Assembly (NCBI GenBank): GCA_000469685.2
Contig: LS997563.1
Span: forward strand, 32,669,968-32,733,967
DNA length: 64,000 bases
Reading direction: 5' to 3'
Origin: Haemonchus contortus
Lineage: Eukaryota > Nematoda > Chromadorea > Rhabditida > Trichostrongylidae
Shown piece after piece: positions 40,201 through 52,200 of this stretch. The number at the start of each line of letters is the position of its first letter. Position 1 is the first letter of the stretch. Both the position numbers and the translations under genes were made by a program. The notes under the pieces were generated by a model. That model was not told the origin of the DNA. It worked only from the letters and a program-made list of their open reading frames with translations, and did not search any database.

Positions 40201-43200
40201 ACAAATTGAGGTAAGCTCCTACTGTGCACTGTTACAGCTCATTGAGTGGTGTTTCGTTTGCAGTAGATGGCTAATTTCGTGTCATACATGTGAGTATGAC
40301 TCTTTCACTCTCTCTTGGTGTAGCCTATGCCACTGTGGATGGGGTGTGGTGCGTTAGGAACGAAATGGTCGCATCGCGGTTAGAGGGGCGTCGCGCGCGA
40401 AGGAATGTAGCAGGATGCCACAGTATATAAGAAATACAAGAACAAAAGTACTAATAGTAGAATTATGCGTAAAATAATGATCGCATATCGATTGAGCTGT
40501 ATGAAGAACGCTAGAGCTGTGATAACGGCGAATGAGTGATCCGCGACAGCCGCGTGCGGCAAATCGATCACCCAAAATCGTTCCTAAGGCCCGTCTTCCC
40601 TGTGGATGTCATCGAGGTATAAAAGCATTTTCTTCCCAACATCTAGGATGACACGGAACCGAATTGAGAAGTCTCGCCCTTCACACTTCTTACTTCAGTG
40701 CGTGTCCTTTCCCTTTTAGGCGAAAATCATCGAGCTCACATGTCTCCTGTTCATTTTAGTTTTTGCCCCGTCCTTCCCAAACTGTGCACGGCTTTACCAG
40801 CTGTTCCATACGGTTGTAACGAATTTATGCCAGACCGTCAGAAAGATAGGCAGAGATCTCCTTATGCTGAGGATTGCACGGCTTTGGAAAACAATGAGAC
40901 ACATGCGTACTCCCAACAACGTGTACTACCTTTGTAACGATTATATCGTTCACTTCGTGAATGCACGCTTCGAGAGAGAAAGCATCCCTCTTATTATTCC
41001 TTGGTCGTTGAACGCTGCTCCATAGCCGAGATTCGCTCGTATTCTTCCGGTAGTTTAAAAAAAATAGCGAACTTTCGTTTCAGACAGACAAGCAGTTGTC
41101 GGAAAAAGTGCGTCTGGTGCAGCGACTCCAGGATGAACTAAATCGAACGAAGGATAGGAATGACGAAATGGAAAGTGCCTTCGCCCGAATAAGCAGCATG
41201 ACTGAAATTAGCTCGATACCACAAAGGCCTCGAACTCGGAGTGAAAGTCCATGTAAGGTTCAGATAATATTTTCTACCAGATTAGGCTACCAGAAATGTG
41301 TGTTGAATCTACCAACCGACATCATCTCAGGAGGAAAGGCCTGGGTCGAGATGTTTGTTCAGTTACACAACACCTTAGAATGAACATTCCATCTAGCTTC
41401 TGTTTTTTCTTTTGCAAGTGAAAGTACAGCATCATATACAAACTACCAGGAAGCTTACCATTTCCTCACGGAATCGTAGTTTTATCCACAAATGCAATTT
41501 TTGGAAGAGTTTGTTTTCCAGCTTACCTGCATTCGGTCAATGACACAGTTCGCAGGATTCGTTCAGCCTTTTCAACGAAATCTGCAGAAGTTCGAGAGGC
41601 GAACTCACGGTGAGACGTTTTCTGAAGGCGTGAAAAGCTCGTTCCAAGTGTTTTGTTTTTAGGGTAGAGCAAGCTGAGGTAGAGGTCAATCGACTGAAGA
41701 AACAGATCGAACTTCACGAAAAAGAGAAGAAATCGCTGAGAGACACTGGGAAAAGACGAGAAGAAGAGGCAGCGGAGAGGTATACCAAGACGATTCTAAT
41801 GGACTCATGAAGAAGTCCTCCAAATCATGACATTTAAGGGAGCAGAAGTTATTACAAATGGGTCATGATATTCGCCGCCTCACAGATCGTCTTCAAGCCG
41901 CAGAAGAGGAGAAGACCATGAAGGAGACCCTGCTGAGCACAATGCAAAACACTCTAGCAACCACACACAGGTAGAGTGGATCTGGTATCACCAAGTGTGC
42001 GCCAGAAACACTCTCGATTTTCAGAACTCATAAGGAATTCATCGAAAACTTGATGTCGAATCATCGTGACGAGTTGGCAGCCAGGGACACGAAGCACGAG
42101 AGCGACTTGGAAGAGAGGATCAATGAGGTACATCGTCCCCCAGCCCCATTTGTTTCTGATACCTAAAAATTTTAATTTTTTTAAAAAAATTATCCATGAA
42201 TGGCAGACGGCTAACAATAATTCTACAGAGAGTACTCTCCCTTTCTGTGGCACTCACTAACGATCGAAATTCCAGGAGCGTTCACGTCTGAATCGTATGC
42301 AAGCAGAGGTGGATCGGGGACGCACCGAAGCGGATAGCCTTCGTCAGCAGTTACGAGATCTTAGAGCAGAACACGCGGCATCCTTGAAGACGTCGGAAGA
42401 AAGAGGTTGGCTGAGAGTTCAAGCCGCAGAGAAGTCCAATTCAACTCAGCTGTTTCAGAGTCTACTATCACCAGCCTGGAAGAGAAGTTGTCAAGTTTGA
42501 AGGATCAGCTTGACATGGAGTTGTCAAAGTTAGATGGCAAAGACAACGAAATTGCTGAACATGCTTTACGATGTGATGAATTGATGGCTAAAAAACAGCA
42601 ACTGGAACTGGAACTTGATGAACAACGAACCTCGAATGCGACGTTGTCTGATGAGAACAAATCGCTTCAAGAGCAAATCTTACAGTTCCAAACCGAAATC
42701 GACCAACTCAATGAGAAAGTCGACTCCGCTGATCAATCTGAAGGAGGTGATAGCTTCGTTCGTTCACTTTAGCTGCCGTCCCTAAATTGCTTTTGAAACC
42801 CAGTTTTTGTTTCAGAGCTGAAAAAGCGTCTGGAGGAGACAAAACAGTTAAACGTCACTCATGAACAGAATATCCAAAAGTTGAAGAATTCTGTCAGGAT
42901 GCTTCAAGAAAAGCTGGAATCGGTGCGTCATAACATTCTTTTGTACAGGGTATTTCATTTAGAAGCGCATTAAGAAAAAGAGTTGACAATAGGCCCGCCT
43001 CAGACACTCTCTACTCCCCCTCCACCCCCCCCCCCTTACCCTACCCTAATCCCTTGAACTCCATCGAACCCCACTACCTCTTCATGAGGACGGAGGAGGA
43101 GAACGGTGTTACCAAACATATGCTCATTGTAGAGCTAAGCTTCAAATGAAAGATAAGGAGTGGGAGTTCGGAGAGTATTTCGGGTGATTCAGGTAACTCC

Positions 43201-46200
43201 AAGTTGATGGAAAAGGGCTTCTTCTCATTGGGTTTTTGTCGAACGAAGAAATGTAAACCTGTCATGGTTTCTACAAGATCATGCGAAATTCTACTGGGAT
43301 CCAATCTTTTTCAACTGATATTATTTTGCCGTAGAACGAGATTCAAAAGTCTCACAAGGTAGACGAGTTATGGACAACATGTAGGCCTCACTCGAGATTC
43401 AAGCTATCCTTATGCTGCACGGGCATCGGGCTCTATCCTTTACTGATGTTCTAATTCTTCAGGACGCTGAAGAAACAAGGATTGTACGCGAACAGCTAGA
43501 GCATCATCAGAATTTGACAAAAGAGAAGACTGATGAATGTGCTGAGATGCTCAAGCAAGTGGAAGAAGTGAAGAGGTGCGGATATTTACAATGTAGCTTA
43601 TGAGAACTGCTTAGACTACGACTGTATTTGGAGTTGCATTATTTTTGATATTTAAAGCTTTTATAGACGTCACTAGAGGTGCTTACGTAGATATTGTTAG
43701 TCAGTTAGTTGTTCCGGCAACTCCGGTTTGGTTTGTCTTGAAATGACTTCAATTTATTGCTGATTTCTCTCAATGGTAGAACTGATCTCCTGTGCGTGTA
43801 TTTTTGAGACAAATGGAATTGTAGAGAAGTAATGAATTTTCTTCTTCATTTTTTTCCACTGTGGACGACATCATCCGGTAAAAATACCACTGTCTTTTAA
43901 AGAACCCACTGTCGCTACGCGCTACCCAATCGGCATTACAATAGCATTCCTTTTTGAGTGGGATCTCATATCAGAAACCGAAAAACTGCTTGGCACAGTA
44001 ATTTTAGAGTGATAAAGAAAGATAGGTTGCTAGGAAGTAGAGAAAAGCACGGAAAGTTCCAATAGCGTTGACGAGATCAGAGGAGCAGTGAAGAGGACGG
44101 CCCCATAAGGATAATATTATCAAAATCCTAGTGAGGCATATGTCAGTCATGAGTTTAAGTTGTAGGCGACACTCGAAAATAATCAGTATTGAGTTAGGTA
44201 CTGTCTCAGGCCTTCTTTCAGCCAACTTAGCATTCCAGTGATAACAGCGACGAAGCAAACGTTTTCTAGGATAAAAGCCAGGGAAGGACTTCAAACTCAT
44301 TTTTTTTCATTATCCGAGTGATTTCAGAGAACGTGATGCCCTGCAGGACGATATCGCTTCCTTAAGAAATGAGATTGCGACATTGAACGGGCGTATTGTA
44401 CAGGCAGAAGGAGATGCAGAGAGGAGACGTGCTGAGGTCAGTCTTGAGTTGTCCCGTTGTTCTCAGTTTTGGCCTCAAATCACGAACGTTCGCTATTTTA
44501 AGGATGATGAGAAGCTTTCAATTATGGAAGATTTCCGTGTTAATTTCGATCGTCTCACAAACGAAGGAAGGCAGAAGGATGTACAAATCGATGACCTGAA
44601 AGGTACCTTTACTTCTGGAAACCACCTAAACCTCGACTTGCTTTCATCGGAGGCTTGCATTAATTAATGAGTGCCGGAAAAACTTGGAAAGGTCCGAAAG
44701 CGATGCTGCAGAGGCTCTGGCTTTGACAGTGCGTGCTATTCTGCAGGGGGGGGGGGGGGCAAGAGTGACGATTGCAAAATAGAAATTCAATCATATTATC
44801 TAAAATCTTGTTATGATAAATATATTGGCGATTACAAAATCCTTCGATGTGCAGCCAAGTGGGTAGAATCATCCCGTTTGGCTGCTTCAGAGTTGATTTA
44901 TTTCTTAGACCTTGGCCGCTCGCAAATTAGGAAATCCGTGTCCTCTTGAGGCCAGAGCAGTAAGCTGGTGTGTGTTGTTATTGTTATGAAGTAATAAGAA
45001 ATGAGGCTAAAATTGAAGGTGGCGAATGAAACATTTTGACTTCAACGTTCCTAAATTCCGAAGTTTTCCCCCTTTCATGTTTTCTGAGTGCCTACTTTAG
45101 AACCTGACCATGAACTGGCTAAATTGCAGAGCAGGTTAAAATGCTGCAGTCCGAAATACAAAAGAAAGACGAACTGACTAAAGAAGAAAGATCACGGTAT
45201 GAGGAGAACCTAATTCTCAAGGAGAAGCAACTCGAAGAAGATTGGGTTTCGAAACTTCGAGAAACGCAAGACGAATTGGTGAGTTTTTGCCAGTGAGTTT
45301 TGAGTTTGAGTGCTGAATTGTTTTCAAAAATTCATTTTTCAGACTCGAAGCGAAAAACTCGTAAAAGACTGGGAGGTTCGAGTCGATCAGTTGACTAAGA
45401 TGCACGAGAAGATGGGGGATGAGAAACAAAGCCTCAGTAGGGAGCTTGCGGAACTCAAGTATGCATCCACTGTTACTGCATGAGTGCAGCATGTCTCTAA
45501 CGAAGTGCCCTTCAGGGAAAGATTGCAAGAAACAAGTGTGAAACACAAGGTTGAAGTGGAAGACCTCGTCGAGCAGAACACGATGGATCGTGAGGAGTGG
45601 GAACATGAAAGGCAGCAAGTTCGTTTTTGCATAATGGAATTTTTAAGAAAGTAATGCCTGTTCACCCCCTTTCCCCGTTGTTGTTTGAGAGATTTATGCC
45701 GTAATTTTTGCTCCTTTTAGCTGTTTCCGGCTAGCGCACCAGTACCTTCTGTGTTTGGGGATCGCTTGAGTTGGAGAGTAGGCATCTAGTGAAGCAACCC
45801 TTTGCGTTTACTAATAGTAATTCTTAGAGGTTCATTTCTGTTTTCATGGGAGTGGAGATGGTAAAAAAAGAGGATGATCAGATGTTTTTAGCAACTTAAA
45901 AACTTCGAATAACTGGGATAGCGATGATGTATAGAACCCAACACTAGCTGTCTTCTTGTTTCGATCAACTATCACGTACCAGTTGAGCTTTTTTTTCGAT
46001 AACTCGGATTCAACATAGCGCGAGGATTTTCCAGTGTTTCGCTATGTTCTGTGCCTGTGTTCCCTGTAAGACTAATCGCGGAACGGTTTGCGCTAGTGCT
46101 TAGTTGTGTCCTGCTCCTAGCGCGATTTTAACAGTTGTTAAACTAGGGGAGCCCGATTTTTCCCTTATGTCCTTTTTATTTTAGGTGGTCCAATCATTGT

Positions 46201-49200
46201 TCTTCATTTTTCATCACCAATAGTAGAACGAAGGGTTCACCTCTTGTTTGGGGTTGAGAGCTTTTTTGATACAGCTTCGCTTAGCTGGACTCCTAATCGT
46301 GCTCGACGGCCCTTAATCATTTTTCATTACCTTTTCCGTTCCTTTAGTTTTCACCACCTCTTCCAGAAATGACCTATTTCAGCTGGAAAAATCGAAAAGT
46401 GCGATCGTTGCCGATTTACGAGCGAACCTGTCAAAAGCTGAAGCAGAACTAAAGGAAGCAATTTCACGGGAGAATGCTCTCCAAGCTGACCTCAACGAAG
46501 CCAAAGAGGAAATAAAAGATCTCAGACAGCGAATCGAAAAGGAATCTCGAGCGATGGAAGAACAAGAGTGAGTTGCCAGTTGCTGCCCGAGTTCTAATGG
46601 CTTATTTCAAAACGTTGCAGAGCTCATCACAGAGAAAGGGAGGACTCTCGGGAACGAAATCGACTCGCGTTTGCAGCCCAGCTCGAAGAAAGCCAAGTCA
46701 AGGTCAAGTCTTTTCCAGCCCTGAATTTCGGTTTGCTTGCAGAGTCATGAGTTTTTGCTATTTAAGCTCGTGAAATCTGCTGCTCAGCTGGAGGAGGCCT
46801 CTAGAAGAAGGCAAATTTTGGAAGCAGATGTTGCAAAACTCGAAGCCGCCTTGTCAAGAAGTATTTTATTTCTGCATTTTCTTAACTTTCATTCATTTAT
46901 TTTCACGTTTTTTTTTGTCCGCTAAGGCTTTCCCGACTCTCGGAATGATCTGCTTGCAGTTCAATGAGTTTTTTGGCGTCGTCCAAGCTTTTGTTCTCTG
47001 AGTGTTTATTTCTTCTGCAAAATTTGTGGATATCCTTTTTTCCTCACTAGGCTACTGCTTTTGATCTTCTGCACTGCATTGCTCCCGAATTTCCGTGAAA
47101 ACCACAGCAAAGCCGTATTTCACGCTTTCACCTTTGTGTTCCGTTTTGTCGTTTTCGATTGTGAATAGGGCTTCTTCGCTTGATCTTCGAATTAACCACT
47201 CCTAACACCTCTCTTCATCAGACCACGCTTCTCGAAATGTACAAATGTAAGACAACCCTCTGTAGCTGTATTCATGCAAGGATGTATATCTAGATTTGCG
47301 ATTTTTTAATTCTTCCTCTGTCATGTGAAAAGGCCCCGGGAGACGGGCGTTAGGAACGATTTTGGGTAATGACTTGCCGCACGCGGCTGTCGCGGACCAC
47401 TCATTCGTTGTTATTACAGCTCTAGCGTTCTTCATACAGCTCAATCGATATGCGATCATTACTTTATGCATAATTCTACTATTAGTACTTTTGTTCTTGT
47501 ATTTCTTACCTACTGCTGCATCCTACTACATTCCTTCGCGCGCGACGCCCCTCTCACCGCGACGCGACCATCGTTCCTATCGCACTACACCCGAAAAGGC
47601 CTAGTACATTGTACTGTGGTCCCACCATGACGCCTCCTCTTTGAAAGCTCGTGCCCGACTCATATGGCTAGTGCACCATGCGTTTTTAAGGGTAAGGATC
47701 AGAGGTCAGGGTAACACTCGCCAACTGATAACATTCCGTACATTTCAAAAGAATTCCGAGAGGAGTACAGAAAATTTTTGGCCGATGCATAATTATCTGC
47801 TGTTTTCTGGACAACGTTCAAAATGAAGAAAGGCCTTTTTTGGGCGTGTTCAGCGTGCTCCTCAGTGATTGCTTCATCGGTGTTGTCATGCTCTCGTCTT
47901 CTTTGACGGCCTCCAGTAGTCACATATCGAAATCTATTGGGTTGTAACATAAGTTCGTAGAGTTTTTTCACAAAGGTTTGTTTTAACAAAAAACAATAAC
48001 TATAATAATGAATCAATCATTGATGTATACTCCAATTACTGTTTGCCACCTCTCCCAATCTCTCGACCATCTTGTTGATGCCGTTTCGCCAAAAATCGGC
48101 CGGTCTGGTGTCAAAGAAGTTGTTGAGCCAGTTTTTGAGGACCTCTTCGCCATCGAAGGTAACATACCTCATTTGGTTTGGCAGAGAGCGGAAAGGTGGT
48201 AGTCGGTAGGTGCAAGATCCGGAGAGCACGGTGGATGCTGAAGAACCACTATTTCAAGCTTTTGGAGTGCTGTTTTGACGACTTAGGCATTATGGGGCCT
48301 GGCGTTGTCGTGGAGCAAGATGACCTTACCTTGCCTATCGGGTCTTTTCAGCCAAATAGCCTCACCAACACTGTTTAGCTGGGCAATGTAGACCTCCTTG
48401 TTGACAGTAGCGTTTCGTTCGAGCATTTCCCAGTGCACCATGCCTTTTCAGTCTAACCAAACGCAAATCATGACCTTTTTCGAGTGAAAGTCTTGCTTGA
48501 TTCTCGGCTTCGGTGTCTCTCCTGGGACCACTCAGAGACACACCTAAGACACCTTCCTTGTACACAATGCATATGTCCCGAGCGGCCTCGGCTGCTTATT
48601 GACCTCGATGAAAAGCGGATGTCGAAAATGCCGATTTTCTCCTCTTGGATATTCCAATTCTGAGTCAGAAAAAAGACGTACAACTAGATTATCCAAAAAA
48701 ACGAATGATACCGTTTTATAGAGGAGAAAGAGCTCTTTCGAATGAATATATACACTTCACGAAAAAACAAAGCGAATCGTTATAAAATGACCTAACACAA
48801 AACTCTACGAACTTATGTTACAACCCAATATTTTCAACTTCTTCCGGGAGTGTAGTCGAAGTTGGTTCCTCCCAGCATGAATCGCGCAAACCATTTTCGA
48901 CAGTGTCTTTCCCTGATTGTTTATGCGCCGAGAAGATCGTTGTTGGGGAATGACTGAGCTGCCATCCACACATTTTCGTAGTGGTAAAGCATAATATGGC
49001 GAACGTCAATACGATTTTCAGCACGCGTTGTCATGAGCTCAACATAAAAATTGTTTTTCTTCAAGCAAAGTGTATGAGCGGCGGATTTCTACCCGTGAAA
49101 ATACGTGTCCAGATAAACAGCGGACAAATGCATCAATTCAACTCTTGTCTTCTTTACCATTACTTTGTTCATAATGAGTAGTACTGGCGAGAAGTTTGTG

Positions 49201-52200
49201 ACCATCCAGTCTGTAAGCAGTATATTGTCGACCTCCTCATTAAGTATTATCGGAAATTTTGTCTGACTGACTCCTGTCTGACCCCTGTCTGCTGATTTTC
49301 TGAGATTTCCTTTGTAAGGTGCACAACAGCATTCAGGTATTGGAGGAAATGAGCGTACTTGTTTCAGAGTCTGCTACAGTAAAGGAGTTGGAAGAGAAGG
49401 TTGATGAGATGGCAGTGAAACTTCGCGAGGATGAAGAACGAGATCAAAAATACAAGGATAAGATGGCGGTTTTGGAAAAGGTTTCTTTATTTCATATGAC
49501 TTGGTTGGGGTTTCCATCGCCGACTCGTTTCCATAGTAACACCTTCCAGGAGAACTTCAATCTGAATATATCAAGAGACAAGGTTTCTAACAAGTTAGCT
49601 GAGGAGCAAAGAAGAATCGTCGGTAAGTGGCTCAGTTATTCAATTCTGCACGCTCGTGCTTGAGTAACCTCTTCGTATTTCAGACTTGGAACAGAAACTT
49701 CGAGAACTGACTAAAGGAATCCAGAATGCACAGTTTAAAGCACGAAGTGATCAACAGCGAAGCAATGAAAAAGATGGGAAGCTTCATACCCTTACCAACA
49801 GAGTAAGTTTTCGTTGGCTACTCGAATTTTCCATGGATTTCTAGCTGTGAAAACCATAACTTCCATCTCGAATAGTTTATTTAGATCAGAGAGCTCGAGA
49901 TTCAACTTGCTGACAAAACCGCTCGAAGTGATGTCGATAGCGTATTGGTGAAAAAAATGGAGTCAGGTGGGCAGGCAATAGCGATGGAACTCGACAGACA
50001 GAAGCATACAGTAAGGCTTGGGTGAAAAGGAGGAAAATTGTATGGAAATTCAATATGATCTTTTCAGAACGCTGAACTTTCTCGTCAAAATGAAGAGCTT
50101 CGCGGAACATGCAAGGTTCTGGAGGAGGACTTGGTAGCCACTAGAGCTGCGTTGGAGAAGAAAACAACTGTTTCGAAACAGGCGATGACCGATTTGCTAA
50201 ACAACTACAAAGATTCTGAACGGAAATCAATGGAGAGGGCGACTGAATGTGAGCAACTGAAAGCTCAACTGCAGTCGTTCAGGTGAAGACGCCATCCCTT
50301 GAAAGCTTATGGACTCACATACCATCTTGATTTCAGTGTCAAAATAGATCGTCTCGAAAAGCGTCGAGCAGATTTAGAAGCAAGAGTAACCGAAAGCGAG
50401 CAAAGAAATGCTGAATTGATCAAGAAAATCCATCAATATGAACGAAGCGCCAAAATGGCGTTAAACGTTGCCGGTATGTTCGTTTGTTGGTGCATTCTCA
50501 TGTAAAGGCAAGGACCATGAAAGATCTGAAATGCACATTGGTCAAATAGTCTACTCTATTCCGTGTGCATAGAGAAAGGTCGGACCCATAGATAAGACAC
50601 GAAAACGCTTCCACGCTAAACTCTCTGTCAATCTTGGCAGTTTTCTTTTTTGGTGTAGATTTTACTAATGACTTGACAGCGAGATTTACGATCTCGATAA
50701 TGAGCTCAACAAAAACTGCAGCGGAATTTTCGAGAATGGCTGCACTGAAGTACTGAAGTACACTAAATCAATGCGGTGGGTGGTCCGGTTTCTGGTGTGG
50801 GGCTTGCCTTCAAATGGTATACGGAAAGACCGAAACTGCTGTGATGAAGCTATTCGCAGAGAATCCTAAACTTCTGCGGAAACGAGGATTCGCATTTTGT
50901 TTTTTTTTATAATCCCGTTTTTTACAATTCCGTTCAGAATGAAGTTTTTCGAATTGAATTTATCATTGAACTGAGCTCTTTATGCTCTAAAAGATGGGAC
51001 TTAAGCTATGTGAAAGTCTAAATCCGGAAAAGCTTGATTTGAGGTTTACTCTCAGATTCGGACGATAATTTCGTCTAGTCTAAGAAGGTAGCCATGCACC
51101 TAATGAAGTGTCTCGGCCTACAGTCAGTGCTCTGCGAAAAATTCGTAGCCAGCATGATCCGAGAAACGTGCTTCGTATGTTGTATGGTCGTCCCGTTTGT
51201 TCGTCTCTATACCTATCTTCATCCTAGTCAATCTAAACGTGTACGTCGCGTATCGATAGTGAGGCCCGCATAAAGAGGAAACGATATTCGTCACTAGTGT
51301 TGACGTCGACAACCGAAATTCTGCAGTTCGGCTGTAGTCTGTGATAGTCCATACAGTAGTGCGCAAAAGTATTCGGCGAAATGCTTCTCCAGTTATAATT
51401 TTCAGTCGTAACTTCTTTCCTACTAGATCTTTTTGAAGATGTTCCAGATATCCAAAAGGGATTGAACAAAAAATCAAGTGGAAATACGAATGATGGTCCT
51501 CCTAGAAGTCCTTTCCTTTTCACCATGTCTTAGGTGTACGAGCACTAATGTCGAACCCAGAAGAGAAGAAAACGTACTTAAGGTCGGATCAACTGCAGAC
51601 GTCACAAACTTGCTTTCAGCACAGTCTACAAACGCCTAGTGTGTGGATATGGCTGCTTTGCAGTCAAGTAGTGTTGGACAGTGTAAAATATGCTCCAACT
51701 AGACATATCAAAATTTCATGAGATTTGCTCCACTGGGAAAAAAGTTACGGCAAATTAAAATTGGCCGAATACTTTTGAGCGCTACTGTACATTAAATGTT
51801 CATTTTCCCAGAGTAGGAGTAACTCTCCAGACTTTGGAGTTTTCTCGTAATCGGACTTTTTCAAGCGCTTTGAAGTGCCCAGTGTCATCCTGTAGAGCTG
51901 AAAGAGTTGTGTGCATCGGTATATTCAACCTAAAGGAATCATGTTTTGAGCCGACTCAAAACAGGGCAAGCATAAAAACGCGAATCCGCATTTCCCATGC
52001 GAATTTAAAATTCTCTGCAGTGGGTACTGTAACGCTAATAGAGTTAAACAGGTGCAATTGCTGGGCGTAAGAGGAAGAACAAGTAGTAGCTTGATCGAGC
52101 ACCAGGTGCCTCTAATACTCCTCACGTTCGTTTCCCGAGACGCATTGTAAGTTCGGAGCTTTTGAAGTCTGAGCGAATTCTCCATCAAAATCCTTCCCAA

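Noticed and set aside
48008..48202. Plus-strand open frame within the mariner copy
   Set aside because: It is the antisense of the transposase C-terminal coding region.
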